Counted from the stretch's first letter, positions 8,166-21,116 are shown. The stretch: DNA of 64,000 nt from Stutzerimonas stutzeri (GCA_002345575.1 DDVX01000018.1:62001-126000), one strand, 5' to 3'. The notes: generated by a model from the sequence alone, not told the origin. Made by a program: numbers and translations.

Positions 8166-10091
8166 TCAGTGTTCGCCTGCCGGACCACCGATTGGCGCCT
8201 GCGGCAGATCACCCTCCGACTGCACGGGCGTACCTGCGGAACCGGAACCATCCTGCCAGTCACGCGGCTCGCGCGGAGTACGACCAGCCATGATGTCGTC
8301 GATCTGCTCGGCATCGATAGTTTCGTACTTCATCAAAGTCTCAGCCATCACATCAAGCTTGTTACGGTTATCGGCGAGAATCTGCTTAGCCGTGTCGTAG
8401 CACTGATCGATGATGCTGCGCACTTCGAGGTCGATTAACTTGGCCGTGTCGCCAGAGACGTTGGTGTGCTGGCTGCCCATACTGCGACCAAGGAATACTT
8501 CGCCCTCCTCTTCCGCATACATCAGCGGGCCGAGTTTCTCGGACAAGCCCCACTTGGTCACCATGTTTCGAGCCAACTGAGTGGCCCGCATGATGTCGTT
8601 GGATGCGCCGGTAGTAACGCCGTCGAAGCCCAGAGTCATTTCTTCGGCGATACGACCACCGAACAGAGAGCAGATCTGGCTGATCAGAGCGCGCTTGGAA
8701 AGGCTGTAGCGATCTTCCTCGGGAAGGAACATGGTCACCCCAAGCGCCCTGCCACGCGGAATGATGGACACCTTGTAGACCGGATCATGCTCAGGCACGA
8801 GACGACCGACGATGGCATGGCCCGCTTCGTGATAGGCAGTATTCAGACGCTCCTTCTCGGACATGACCATGGATTTGCGCTCGGCGCCCATCATGATCTT
8901 GTCCTTGGCAAGCTCGAACTCCTTCATTTCCACCACACGCTTGCCAGCGCGAGCGGCGAAAAGCGATGCCTCGTTCACTAGGTTGGCCAGGTCTGCACCG
9001 GAGAAGCCGGGCGTGCCACGCGCGATCAGCGCAGGTTCGACGCTGTCACCCAGCGGCACCTTGCGCATATGTACCTTGAGGATCTGCTCACGACCGCGGA
9101 TATCCGGCAGGCCAACAACTACCTGGCGGTCGAAACGGCCCGGACGCAGCAGCGCCGGGTCGAGCACATCGGGACGGTTGGTGGCCGCGATGACGATGAT
9201 GCCGTCGTTCATTTCGAAGCCATCCATCTCAACCAGCAACTGGTTGAGAGTCTGCTCGCGCTCATCATGCCCGCCACCCATACCAGCGCCACGATGGCGA
9301 CCGACGGCGTCGATCTCATCGATGAAGATGATGCAGGGGGCGTGCTTCTTGGCCTGCTCAAACATGTCGCGCACTCGGCTGGCACCGACGCCGACGAACA
9401 TTTCGACAAAGTCCGAACCGGAAATGGTGAAGAACGGCACCTTGGCTTCACCCGCAACGGCCTTGGCCAGCAAGGTCTTACCGGTACCCGGCGAGCCCAC
9501 CATCAGCACACCACGTGGGATACGTCCACCAAGACGCTGAAACTTGCCTGGGTCGCGGAGAAACTCGACCAGCTCACTGACCTCTTCCTTCGCCTCGTCG
9601 CAGCCGGCGACGTCAGCAAAGGTTGTCTTGACCTGGTCTTCGGAGAGCAATCGCGCCTTGCTCTTGCCAAAGCTCATCGGCCCACCCTTGCCACCAGCAC
9701 CACCCTGCATCTGGCGCATGAAGAACATGAACACCGCGATGATCACCAGGATCGGGAAGCTGGCCACCAGTAGCTGGGTCCAGATGCTCTGCTGCTCGGG
9801 CTGTTTGCCCTCAATCAGAACATTGTTGTTGAGAAGATCACCAATCAGACCGTTGTCTTGGATCGCCGGACGGATCGTCTTGAAGCTTTCGCCATCGCTA
9901 CGCTTGCCGATGATCACGTAACCATCGACGGTCACGCGCTCGACGCGGCCTTCCTTGACCTGCTCAAGGAACTGCGAATAGTTAAGCGTCTGCGGCTCGC
10001 TCGGGCTGGAAAAATTGTTCATCACGGTCACCAGGACGGCGGCGATGATCAACCACAGAATCAGGTTTTTTGCCATGTCATTCAAATTCAT
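8166..10091 (-). CDS. ftsH: ATP-dependent zinc metalloprotease FtsH
   Basis: FtsH is the membrane-anchored AAA+ protease that degrades misfolded membrane proteins and regulators such as sigma-32 and LpxC. The 641-aa frame has two N-terminal membrane helices flanking a periplasmic domain, Walker A GSPGTGKT, Walker B DEIDAVG, the AAA second region of homology, and the zinc site HEAGHA. Start choice: MNLNDMAKN at 10091 has an AGAGGG just upstream, whereas MAKNLILW at 10076 is the common family start. The gene normally just upstream, rlmE, is absent here. Confidence 0.97.
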   Translation of the reverse strand: MNLNDMAKNLILWLIIAAVLVTVMNNFSSPSEPQTLNYSQFLEQVKEGRVERVTVDGYVIIGKRSDGESFKTIRPAIQDNGLIGDLLNNNVLIEGKQPEQQSIWTQLLVASFPILVIIAVFMFFMRQMQGGAGGKGGPMSFGKSKARLLSEDQVKTTFADVAGCDEAKEEVSELVEFLRDPGKFQRLGGRIPRGVLMVGSPGTGKTLLAKAVAGEAKVPFFTISGSDFVEMFVGVGASRVRDMFEQAKKHAPCIIFIDEIDAVGRHRGAGMGGGHDEREQTLNQLLVEMDGFEMNDGIIVIAATNRPDVLDPALLRPGRFDRQVVVGLPDIRGREQILKVHMRKVPLGDSVEPALIARGTPGFSGADLANLVNEASLFAARAGKRVVEMKEFELAKDKIMMGAERKSMVMSEKERLNTAYHEAGHAIVGRLVPEHDPVYKVSIIPRGRALGVTMFLPEEDRYSLSKRALISQICSLFGGRIAEEMTLGFDGVTTGASNDIMRATQLARNMVTKWGLSEKLGPLMYAEEEGEVFLGRSMGSQHTNVSGDTAKLIDLEVRSIIDQCYDTAKQILADNRNKLDVMAETLMKYETIDAEQIDDIMAGRTPREPRDWQDGSGSAGTPVQSEGDLPQAPIGGPAGEH

Positions 10092-10512
10092 TACCCTCTG
10101 GAACGACCTGCTGTCGTTGGCCCGCTTGACGGCCCTGTTGGCTGCTCTGGCTAACTTACTACATAACCCTGCAGAACACGCAGGGCGGTCTGTAACGCCG
10201 TATTAAACATTTTAGTCCGACTGTGCAGGACCGCCGCAAAAAACCTTGCGAGCCTAATCGGCCACCTTCACCTAACCCATATTGGGGTCATGTCGGAAAC
10301 TACAAGGTCTTTTTATAGACCCCCAGCAATTTGGAACTACCGCAGGGACGCAACTACGGTCAGTCTCCAGCATTTTTCACATGAAGGCTCATCGAAAACG
10401 CTTTTCAGTACGAGCTGATCCTGGAGCGCTTCAAGCGGTTACCTCCTGTGCGGCCCGACACCTCTCAGTTACACTAGCCACCGTTTTCAGGTTCTGACGC
10501 AAGGGTCGAATT
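10092..10512. other. Intergenic region between ftsH and yhbY, without rlmE
   Basis: These 421 bases separate divergent ftsH (minus) and yhbY (plus). In other Pseudomonas the gene rlmE/ftsJ (about 620 bp) sits here upstream of ftsH. I see no reading frame with its motifs in any frame, and the space is too short for it. A small hairpin GGTC...AGACC occurs at about 10308-10323. Promoters for both genes should lie here, but no convincing -35/-10 pair was found. Confidence 0.7.
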
Positions 10513-10824
10513 ATGCCGCTCACTAACGAGCAGAAGAAACACTACAAATCCATCGGCCATCATCTGAAGCCGGTGCTGATCGTATCCGAAAACGGCCTGA
10601 CAGATGGCGTGCAGGCCGAACTGGAGCGCGCGCTGGTCGATCATGAGCTGATCAAGGTACAGCTACGCATCACCGAACGCGATGATCGCCGCGCACTGAT
10701 CGACGAACTGTGCCGCCTTGGACAGTGCGAGCTGGTGCAATCCATCGGCAAGATGGCCCTGGTCTACCGCAAGAATCCCAAGGTCAACAAGCAACTGTCT
10801 AACGTGCATCGCTACCAGGCATGA
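10513..10824 (+). CDS. yhbY: Ribosome assembly RNA-binding protein YhbY
   Basis: A small CRM-domain RNA-binding protein of 103 aa associated with pre-50S particles. It starts MPLTNEQKKHYKSIGHHLKP and contains the GxxG-type loop in ENGLTDGV and the KVQLRITERDDR strand. It is divergent from ftsH, as in other Pseudomonas. Confidence 0.93.
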   Translation: MPLTNEQKKHYKSIGHHLKPVLIVSENGLTDGVQAELERALVDHELIKVQLRITERDDRRALIDELCRLGQCELVQSIGKMALVYRKNPKVNKQLSNVHRYQA

Positions 10825-10846
10825 TTCCACAGCCTGGGCAATCGAC

Positions 10847-11266
10847 TCAGGCTGCCGGAATCTCAGCGGAGTCCGCCGCGCGCGGTGGCTCCTGCAGCAC
10901 CAGCATCAATCCACACAGCCCGATCATCAGAAAGCTGAACAGCATCCAGCGAGCCGATTCGAGCCAGGGTGCGGCGGCGAAGAAGAAGCTGGCAGCGAGC
11001 AAAACAACTGCCAACAACAATTGACCGCGCACATCCCGCCAAAGACTGCGAAACCCCGCCGCCTGTATCAGCACGACTATCTGCAGCACAGCGCAGAAAG
11101 CAGCGAAGCCCACCATCAGCGGTCTCAGAGCGCCAGCGATTTCTGCCACCAGTAATGGCGCCAGGCCAATTTTATCCAGCGCCGGCAACATCACGAACTG
11201 CAGCAGCCAGAGCCCGCCGACCCAGAAAGTCTGGGCCAGCTGCCAGCTGATGATTCCTGCGCGCAT
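10847..11266 (-). CDS. DUF4149 family membrane protein
   Basis: An unstudied inner-membrane protein of 139 aa with four predicted membrane helices (around residues 10-30, 45-70, 80-100, 105-125). The WVGGLWLLQFVMLPAL segment near the N-terminus fits the DUF4149/TMEM205-like family. The same family occurs between yhbY and greA in P. aeruginosa, so position supports the call. Function unknown. Confidence 0.85.
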   Translation of the reverse strand: MRAGIISWQLAQTFWVGGLWLLQFVMLPALDKIGLAPLLVAEIAGALRPLMVGFAAFCAVLQIVVLIQAAGFRSLWRDVRGQLLLAVVLLAASFFFAAAPWLESARWMLFSFLMIGLCGLMLVLQEPPRAADSAEIPAA

Positions 11267-11276
11267 GGGCCGCGAC

Positions 11277-11749
11277 TCAGAGATGACGAACCTCGACGAT
11301 CTCGAACTCGACCAATCCGCCAGGCGTCTTGACCACGGCGATATCGCCTTCCTGCTTGCCGATCAGCGCGCGCGCAATAGGGGAGCTCACCGAAATCTTG
11401 CTCAGCTTGATCTCCGCCTCGTCCTCACCAACGATCTGGTAGGTGACGCGCTCGTCGGTCTCCACATTAGCAATCTCGACCGTCGTGCCGAAGATCACCT
11501 TGCCCGAGTGCGGAATCGCCGTGACATCGATGATCTGCGCATTTTGAAGACGGCCCTCGATATCACGAATCCGCGCTTCAACCATGCCCTGCTGCTCGCG
11601 AGCCGCATGGTACTCGGCGTTCTCCTTGAGATCACCGAGTTCACGTGCTACGCCGATGTCGTGGCTTAGCTTGGGGCGCACCACCTTGGTCAGATGCTGA
11701 TGCTCTTCTTCCAGGGCGCGAGCGCCCTGGACAGTCATTGGATACTTGG

Positions 11750-11753
<4 letters not shown>
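11277..11753 (-). CDS. greA: Transcription elongation factor GreA
   Basis: GreA rescues backtracked RNA polymerase by stimulating transcript cleavage. The 158-aa protein starts MTKYPMTVQGARALEEEHQH, has the N-terminal coiled coil with the acidic tip (DLKENAEYHAAREQQ) and a C-terminal FKBP-like domain (SPIARALIGKQEGD). Its start overlaps the carB stop by 4 bp (ATGA), indicating coupling with carAB. Confidence 0.98.
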
Positions 11754-14971
<3,218 letters not shown>

Positions 14972-15002
14972 GAAGTAACTCTCGTATTCCTGATTTCAGC
15001 GA

Positions 15003-16151
15003 TCAGCGACGGGCCGCCATGGCGGAGATGAAGCGGTCGAACAACCGCGCAACATCGCACGGGCCCGGACTCGCTTCCGGATGCCCCTGGAAGCCAAAAG
15101 CCACTTTGTCGGTACGCTCGATGCCTTGCAGGGTGCCGTCGAACAGCGATTTGTGGGTGGCGCGCAGGTTCGCCGGCAGGCTTGCCTCGTCGGCGCAGAA
15201 GCCGTGATTCTGACTGGTGATCATCACCACGCCGGTTTCCAAATCCTGGACCGGATGGTTGGCCCCATGGTGTCCGCTAGGCATCTTCACCGTGGTTGCG
15301 CCGGATGCCAGCGCCAGCAGCTGATGGCCGAGGCAGATGCCGAAAACGGGAGTATCGGTTTCCAGGATCTCCTGGATGGCCTTGATCGCGTAATCGCACG
15401 GCTCGGGATCGCCGGGGCCGTTGGAGAGAAACACCCCATCGGGATTGAGCGCCAGCGCCTCGCTGGCTGGAGCTTGCGCCGGCAACACAGTGACGCGGCA
15501 ACCGCGCGCGACTAGCATACGCAGGATGTTGTACTTGACGCCGTAGTCGTAGGCGACCACGTGGTACGGCAATTCGCTGGCTGGAATCTCCGGATGGCTG
15601 TCTGTTTCCAGATTCCAGAGACTGGAACGCCATTCGTAGCGCTCCTTGACACTGACCTCTTTGGCCAGATCCATGCCCTTTAAGCCAGGGAAGCTGCGCG
15701 CCAGCTCCAGAGCCTTCTCTTCGGTTGCGTTAGCTCCAGCCAGGATGCAACCGTTCTGTGCACCCTTCTCGCGCAGGATGCGGGTCAGACGACGGGTATC
15801 GATGCCGGCGATGGCGACAGTGCCATTTTCCTTCAGGTAGGCATCCAGCGGCTGCTTGTTGCGCCAGTTGCTGGCAAGCAGCGGCAGGTCACGGATAACC
15901 AGGCCGGCAGCCCATACTTTCCACGACTCGGCGTCTTCCGGCGTGGTGCCGGTGTTGCCGATGTGCGGATAGGTAAGCGTGACAATCTGCTTGGCGTAGG
16001 ACGGGTCGGTGAGGATTTCCTGATAGCCGGTCATGGCGGTGTTGAACACCACCTCGCCGATTGTCTGGCCGTCGGCGCCGATGGAATCACCGCGAAAGAT
16101 GCTGCCATCGGCAAGGGCCAGAATGGCTGGCGTAGGAACTGGCTTAGTCAA
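15003..16151 (-). CDS. carA: Carbamoyl-phosphate synthase small subunit (TTG start)
   Basis: CarA is the glutaminase subunit that feeds ammonia to CarB. The 382-aa product reads MTKPVPTPAILALADGSIFR, with the N-terminal CPSase domain and a class I glutamine amidotransferase domain carrying the nucleophile in GICLGHQ and the His/Glu pair in GHPEASPGP. The start codon is TTG at 16151, preceded by a strong GGGAGG; no ATG or GTG in a suitable place gives the conserved N-terminus. From memory, P. aeruginosa carA also uses a UUG start. A strong hairpin lies 40 bp upstream. Confidence 0.96.
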   Translation of the reverse strand: MTKPVPTPAILALADGSIFRGDSIGADGQTIGEVVFNTAMTGYQEILTDPSYAKQIVTLTYPHIGNTGTTPEDAESWKVWAAGLVIRDLPLLASNWRNKQPLDAYLKENGTVAIAGIDTRRLTRILREKGAQNGCILAGANATEEKALELARSFPGLKGMDLAKEVSVKERYEWRSSLWNLETDSHPEIPASELPYHVVAYDYGVKYNILRMLVARGCRVTVLPAQAPASEALALNPDGVFLSNGPGDPEPCDYAIKAIQEILETDTPVFGICLGHQLLALASGATTVKMPSGHHGANHPVQDLETGVVMITSQNHGFCADEASLPANLRATHKSLFDGTLQGIERTDKVAFGFQGHPEASPGPCDVARLFDRFISAMAARR

Positions 16152-16192
16152 GAGACCTCCCTAAGATCAAGGCTGGAGCAGGCGCAGATTGT

Positions 16193-16232
16193 AAAAAAGC
16201 GGGATGACGTGTGAAGGTCATCCCGCTTTTTA
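16193..16232. terminator. Strong bidirectional hairpin between dapB and carA
   Basis: GCGGGATGAC (199-208 of 16199 on) pairs with GTCATCCCGC (16217-16226), a perfect 10-bp stem with an 8-nt loop, flanked by A6 on one side and T5 on the other. On the minus strand it is a textbook terminator located between the dapB stop and the carA start. It either ends dapB transcription or acts as a carA leader attenuator. Confidence 0.85.
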
Positions 16233-16343
16233 TTAGAGTCATTCTGCGCAACTTTAGTGGACACACTAAAGCGGGAAGCTTACAGAAAAGCCCTTTTCCG
16301 GTCCAGCCGTAATCCACCTCAATTGCGCATCGCGGCGACGAGC

Positions 16344-17150
16344 TCAGCGCAAACCCAGCACGTCCTGCATGTCGTACAGGCCGGCAGGCTTTTCCTCCAG
16401 CCAGAGCGCTGCACGCACTGCGCCCTTGGCAAAGGTCATGCGACTGGAAGCCTTGTGGGTAATTTCCACGCGCTCGCCGTCTGCTGCGAACAATACGGTG
16501 TGGTCACCGACGACATCCCCGGCACGTACGGTGGCGAAACCGATGGTCTCGCGCTCGCGAACACCGGTCTGTCCTTCGCGCCCGTAGACGGCAACCTTTT
16601 GCAGGTCACGCCCTAGCGCCTCAGCGACGACCTCACCCATACGCAGAGCAGTGCCAGACGGCGCGTCGACCTTGTGCCGATGGTGCGCCTCGATGATCTC
16701 GATATCCACCTCGTCGCCCAACACCCGTGCGGCGGTGTCCAACAGCTTCAGGCAGAGGTTGACGCCGACACTGTAGTTCGCGGCGAAGACGATGGGGATG
16801 TCTTTTGCAGCGACGGCGAGGCGCTCTTTCTCTTCAACCGAGAAGCCCGTGGTGCCGATCACCATCGCCTTACCGGCGCGGCGACAGACCTCGAGATTCT
16901 TCAGCGTTACTGATGGATGGGTAAAATCGATAAGCACATCGAACTCGTCGATCGCCTTCGCCACCTCGCCAGTTAGCGGCACACCGAGGCGACCGATGCC
17001 AGCCAGCTCACCAGCATCCGCACCTACCAGCGTACTGTCCGGGCGATCCACCGCTGCGGTCAGCCCGGCTGCACCCGCGGTCTGCTGCACCGCCTCGATG
17101 AGAATCTTACCCATGCGCCCGGCGGCGCCCATTACTGCTATACGTCGCAT
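16344..17150 (-). CDS. dapB: 4-hydroxy-tetrahydrodipicolinate reductase
   Basis: DapB catalyses the NAD(P)H-dependent reduction step in lysine/diaminopimelate synthesis. The 268-aa protein starts MRRIAVMGAAGRMGK with the nucleotide-binding GAAGRMGK loop; the catalytic segment EAHHRHKVDAPSGTA is near residue 160. Length is typical. It is placed between dnaJ and carA, as in other Pseudomonas. Confidence 0.98.
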   Translation of the reverse strand: MRRIAVMGAAGRMGKILIEAVQQTAGAAGLTAAVDRPDSTLVGADAGELAGIGRLGVPLTGEVAKAIDEFDVLIDFTHPSVTLKNLEVCRRAGKAMVIGTTGFSVEEKERLAVAAKDIPIVFAANYSVGVNLCLKLLDTAARVLGDEVDIEIIEAHHRHKVDAPSGTALRMGEVVAEALGRDLQKVAVYGREGQTGVRERETIGFATVRAGDVVGDHTVLFAADGERVEITHKASSRMTFAKGAVRAALWLEEKPAGLYDMQDVLGLR

Positions 17151-17235
17151 AACTCAGAACTCCAAGCTGGAAACTGAAAACCGGAAACGGACCCGACGCA
17201 CTTCAGACTTCAGGCTTGCTACTCCCAGCTTCCGC

Positions 17236-18363
17236 TTAAACATCACCAAAAAAGCGCTTTACGCCTTCGAACCAACCGCTGGCCTTGGGCGAATGGGAAG
17301 TGTCGCCCTGCAGCGTGCCTCGAAACTCTTCGAGCATCTCGCGCTGACGCTTGCTGAGGTTGACCGGTGTTTCCACCGCCACCCGGCACAGCAGATCGCC
17401 AGGTGTACCACCACGAACCGGAGCTACACCCTTGCCACGCAGGCGGAACTGCTTACCGGTCTGGGTGCCCTCGGGAATCTTCAGCTTGACGCGACCATCC
17501 AGAGTCGGCACTTCCAGCTCACCGCCCAGCGCCGCATCGGCAAAGCTGATCGGTACTTCGCAATAGAGATGCTTGCCGTCGCGCTGAAAGATCGCGTGCT
17601 CGCGCACGTTGACCACCACATAGAGATCGCCGGCCGGACCACCCTGGGTACCCGCCTCGCCCTCACCGGTTAGGCGAATCCGATCACCGGTATCGACACC
17701 TGCCGGCACCTTGACCGAGAGCGTCTTCTGCTCTTCCACTCGGCCCTGACCATGGCAGCTACCGCAAGGGTCGGAAATCATCTTGCCGCCGCCGTGGCAG
17801 CGCGGACAGGTCTGCTGTACAGAGAAAAAGCCCTGCTGCATGCGCACCTGACCGATGCCACCGCAGGTGGTACAGGTAACAGGACTGGTGCCCTTCTTCG
17901 CACCCGAGCCGTCGCAGGTTTTGCATTCAGCCAGCGTCGGCACACGAATGGTCACGGTCGTGCCGCGCACGGCCTCTTCCAGGTCAAGCTCCAACGTGTA
18001 GCGCAGATCGCTGCCGCGCTGGGCTCCGCCGCGAGAACTACCGCGAGCACCGGTGAAGAAATCGCTGAACACGTCACCGAAGATATCGGAGAAGTTGGCA
18101 TTGCCGTAGGCGGCGCCCGCACCTGCGCCCATCTGTGGATCGACGCCGGCATGACCATATTGGTCATAGGCCTGACGCTTGCTCGCGTCAGAAAGCACTT
18201 CATAAGCCTCGTTGGCTTCTTTGAAAGCTTCCTCAGACGCCTTGTCATCCGGATTACGATCGGGATGGTGCTTCATCGCGAGGCGGCGGTAAGCCTTTTT
18301 CAGCTCCGCTTCGCTGGCGCCGCGCTCGACGCCCAGCACTTCGTAATAATCACGTTTGGCCAT
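17236..18363 (-). CDS. dnaJ: Chaperone DnaJ
   Basis: DnaJ delivers substrates to DnaK and stimulates its ATPase. The 375-aa protein has the J domain with HPD (KHHPDRNPDD), a Gly/Phe-rich stretch, four CxxCxGxG zinc repeats (CKTCDGSG, CTTCGGIG, CPRCHGGG, CGSCHGQG) and the C-terminal peptide-binding domains. It follows dnaK by 169 bp that hold GC-rich repeated sequence but no gene. Confidence 0.98.
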   Translation of the reverse strand: MAKRDYYEVLGVERGASEAELKKAYRRLAMKHHPDRNPDDKASEEAFKEANEAYEVLSDASKRQAYDQYGHAGVDPQMGAGAGAAYGNANFSDIFGDVFSDFFTGARGSSRGGAQRGSDLRYTLELDLEEAVRGTTVTIRVPTLAECKTCDGSGAKKGTSPVTCTTCGGIGQVRMQQGFFSVQQTCPRCHGGGKMISDPCGSCHGQGRVEEQKTLSVKVPAGVDTGDRIRLTGEGEAGTQGGPAGDLYVVVNVREHAIFQRDGKHLYCEVPISFADAALGGELEVPTLDGRVKLKIPEGTQTGKQFRLRGKGVAPVRGGTPGDLLCRVAVETPVNLSKRQREMLEEFRGTLQGDTSHSPKASGWFEGVKRFFGDV

Positions 18364-18532
18364 AAATTTCCTGAACCTTCAAATTCGTACCCTCCAGACA
18401 CGCCGACGCGGGAGCAAGCCCCCGCGCAGCGGTCACGCCTGTCGCGAACGTACCGCTACAGGCTGGCAGGAAGGCAACCCGCGCTGGCGGCGACAGGCTG
18501 CGCTTCCTTCCATGTGGGTCACAAGCGGCGGA

Positions 18533-20446
18533 TTACTTGTTGTCCTTGACCTCTTCGAACTCCGCATCGACCACATCGTCGCCCGGCTGCGCGCCATCAT
18601 CAGCCGGTTGGCCTTCGCCACCCTGAGGCTGCTCGGCATACATCTTCTGCGCCAGCGGAGTAGAAGCTTGGGATACCGCAGCGATCTTGGCCTCAATTTC
18701 AGCCTTGTCGTCGCCCTTGATAGCGACTTCCAGCTCGCCGATGGCCTTCTCGATAGCGGTCTTGTCTTCTTCGGTGGCCTTGTCGCCCGCCTCTACCAGC
18801 ATCTTGCGTGTCGCATGCACCAGCTGATCACCCTGGTTACGAGCGCCGGCCAGCTCTTCGAACTTGCGATCTTCCTCAGCATTGGCTTCGGCGTCGCGAA
18901 CCATCTGCTCGATCTCCTCCTCGGACAGACCGGAGTTGGCCTTAATCACGATGGATTGATGCTTGCCGGTGGCCTTGTCCTTGGCGGACACGTGCAGGAT
19001 GCCGTTGGCGTCGATGTCGAAGGTGACCTCGATCTGCGGCATGCCGCGCGGCGCTGGCGGAATCTCAGCCAGGTCGAAACGGCCCAGCGACTTGTTGCCA
19101 CTGGCTTGCTTGCGCTCACCCTGCAGCACGTGAATGGTCACCGCGCTCTGGTTGTCGTCAGCCGTGGAGAACACCTGCGACTTCTTGGTCGGGATAGTGG
19201 TGTTCTTCTCGATCAGAGCGGTCATCACGCCGCCCATGGTTTCGATACCCAGGGTCAGCGGGGAAACGTCCAGCAGCAGCACGTCCTTGACGTCACCGGC
19301 CAGTACCGCGCCCTGAATCGCAGCACCCATGGCCACAGCTTCATCCGGGTTAACGTCCTTGCGCGCTTCCTTACCAAAGAACTCGGCGACCTTCTGCTGC
19401 ACCAGCGGCATGCGGGTCTGGCCACCGACCAGGATCACATCGTCGATCTTGGCGGAGTCGATACCAGCATCCTTCAGCGCGATACGGCATGGCTCGAGGG
19501 TACGCTGCACCAGGTCTTCGACCAGCGCTTCCAGCTTGGCACGCGAGATTTTCACGTTCAGGTGCTTCGGACCGGTTGCGTCTGCAGTGATGTACGGCAG
19601 GTTTACATCGGTCTGCTGGCTGGAGGACAGCTCGATCTTGGCTTTCTCGGCAGCTTCTTTCAGACGCTGCATGGCCAGCGGATCGCCCTTGAGGTTCATG
19701 CCGCTTTCTTTCTTGAACTCATCGACCAGGTAGTCGATCAGACGGATGTCGAAGTCCTCGCCGCCCAGGAAGGTGTCACCGTTGGTGGCCAACACTTCAA
19801 ACTGATGCTCACCGTCAACTTCGGCGATTTCGATCACCGACACGTCGAAGGTACCGCCGCCCAGGTCATAGACGATCACTGTGTGGTCGCCCTTGGCCTT
19901 GTCCATGCCATAAGCCAGCGCAGCCGCAGTGGGCTCGTTGATGATGCGCTTGACGTCCAGACCGGCGATGCGGCCGGCATCCTTGGTGGCCTGGCGCTGG
20001 CTGTCGTTGAAGTAGGCCGGCACGGTGATGACCGCTTCAGTAACCGGCTCGCCGAGATAGTCTTCGGCGGTCTTCTTCATTTTCTTGAGGATCTCTGCAG
20101 AGATCTGCGGTGGCGCCATCTTCTGGCCGTTAACCTCTACCCATGCGTCGGCGTTGTCGGCCTTGACGATTTTGTAGGGGACCATCTGAATGTCTTTTTG
20201 CACGACGTCTTCTTCGAAGCGACGGCCGATCAGGCGCTTCACCGCGTAGAGCGTGTTGTGCGGGTTGGTGACCGCCTGACGCTTGGCAGACTGGCCGACC
20301 AGGATCTCGCCATCATTGGCGTATGCAATGATCGACGGGGTAGTACGACCGCCTTCGGCGTTCTCGATAACCTTGGCCTTGCCGTTTTCCAGAATGGAAA
20401 CGCAGGAGTTGGTAGTGCCCAGGTCAATACCGATGATTTTGCCCAT
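18533..20446 (-). CDS. dnaK: Chaperone DnaK (Hsp70)
   Basis: DnaK is the ATP-driven Hsp70 chaperone. From ATG 20446 (MGKIIGIDLGTTNSCVS) the product is 637 aa, the usual length. The phosphate-1 loop DLGTTNS, phosphate-2 DLGGGTFDVS, adenosine motif VILVGGQTRMPLV, the linker LLLDVSPLTLGIE and the acidic C-terminal end EFEEVKDNK are present. A 20-codon upstream extension in the same frame is not conserved. It is part of grpE-dnaK-dnaJ under the sigma-32 promoter before grpE. Confidence 0.98.
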   Translation of the reverse strand: MGKIIGIDLGTTNSCVSILENGKAKVIENAEGGRTTPSIIAYANDGEILVGQSAKRQAVTNPHNTLYAVKRLIGRRFEEDVVQKDIQMVPYKIVKADNADAWVEVNGQKMAPPQISAEILKKMKKTAEDYLGEPVTEAVITVPAYFNDSQRQATKDAGRIAGLDVKRIINEPTAAALAYGMDKAKGDHTVIVYDLGGGTFDVSVIEIAEVDGEHQFEVLATNGDTFLGGEDFDIRLIDYLVDEFKKESGMNLKGDPLAMQRLKEAAEKAKIELSSSQQTDVNLPYITADATGPKHLNVKISRAKLEALVEDLVQRTLEPCRIALKDAGIDSAKIDDVILVGGQTRMPLVQQKVAEFFGKEARKDVNPDEAVAMGAAIQGAVLAGDVKDVLLLDVSPLTLGIETMGGVMTALIEKNTTIPTKKSQVFSTADDNQSAVTIHVLQGERKQASGNKSLGRFDLAEIPPAPRGMPQIEVTFDIDANGILHVSAKDKATGKHQSIVIKANSGLSEEEIEQMVRDAEANAEEDRKFEELAGARNQGDQLVHATRKMLVEAGDKATEEDKTAIEKAIGELEVAIKGDDKAEIEAKIAAVSQASTPLAQKMYAEQPQGGEGQPADDGAQPGDDVVDAEFEEVKDNK

Positions 20447-20546
20447 TTGTCTATCTCCGAAAATCTTGGATGAGGTCCGCGCCGGTTTACCGGCTGCGGG
20501 TAACACAAAAACGCTTGGCTACCAGATGGGGGTCAGCCGTCAGAAT

Positions 20547-21116
20547 TCAAGCCTTCTCATCGATCGAAGGCGGAGTTTGCGCAGGCGCTTTGCTGACCAC
20601 CACCATCGCGGGGCGCAGCAGACGACCGTTAAGCAGATAACCTTTTTGGAACACTTTGAGCACGCTGCCGGGCTCGGCATGGGTGCTTTCTTCCATCGCC
20701 ATGGCCTGGTGGTGTTCGGGATTGAAGGGCTCGCCCTGGGGATCGAGCTGCGCCAGCTGATGACGCGCCATAGTGTCGAGTAGCAGCTTGAGCGTCAGCT
20801 CCAAACCCTCACGCACCGCCTTCACCGCACCGTCGTCCGGGCTCGACAGTTCAAGGCCCCGCTCCAGGCTATCGGCCACCGCCAGCAGGTCACCCGCGAA
20901 CTTTTCCAGGGCGAACTTGTGTGCTTTCTCGACATCCTGCTCGGCACGGCGACGGATGTTTTGCAGCTCCGCCGCAACACGCAGGGCCTGATCCTGGGCC
21001 GCCGCCAACTGCTCTTCCAGTGACGCTACTCGCGCAGCCAGATCCTCGGGCGCTTCGACTTGGATTTCTTCATTCTCTTCAGGGTTCTGGTTGTCCAGGT
21101 TCTGCTCGTCAGCCAT
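20547..21116 (-). CDS. grpE: Nucleotide exchange factor GrpE
   Basis: GrpE releases ADP from DnaK. The 189-aa protein starts MADEQNLDNQNPEENEEIQV, has an acidic N-terminus, a long coiled coil (residues about 25-75) and a C-terminal beta domain ending near GYLLNGRLLRPAMVVVSK, the family signature. It is the first gene of the heat-shock cluster, 55-80 bp downstream of a sigma-32-type promoter. Confidence 0.97.
   Translation of the reverse strand: MADEQNLDNQNPEENEEIQVEAPEDLAARVASLEEQLAAAQDQALRVAAELQNIRRRAEQDVEKAHKFALEKFAGDLLAVADSLERGLELSSPDDGAVKAVREGLELTLKLLLDTMARHQLAQLDPQGEPFNPEHHQAMAMEESTHAEPGSVLKVFQKGYLLNGRLLRPAMVVVSKAPAQTPPSIDEKA

Noticed and set aside
18356..20473. A 705-codon open frame antisense to dnaK
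   Set aside because: It mirrors dnaK codon structure in GC-rich DNA and has no recognisable domain; dnaK on the other strand is certain. Similar long mirror frames opposite carB, ftsH, nusA, mexD and dld were dismissed for the same reason.
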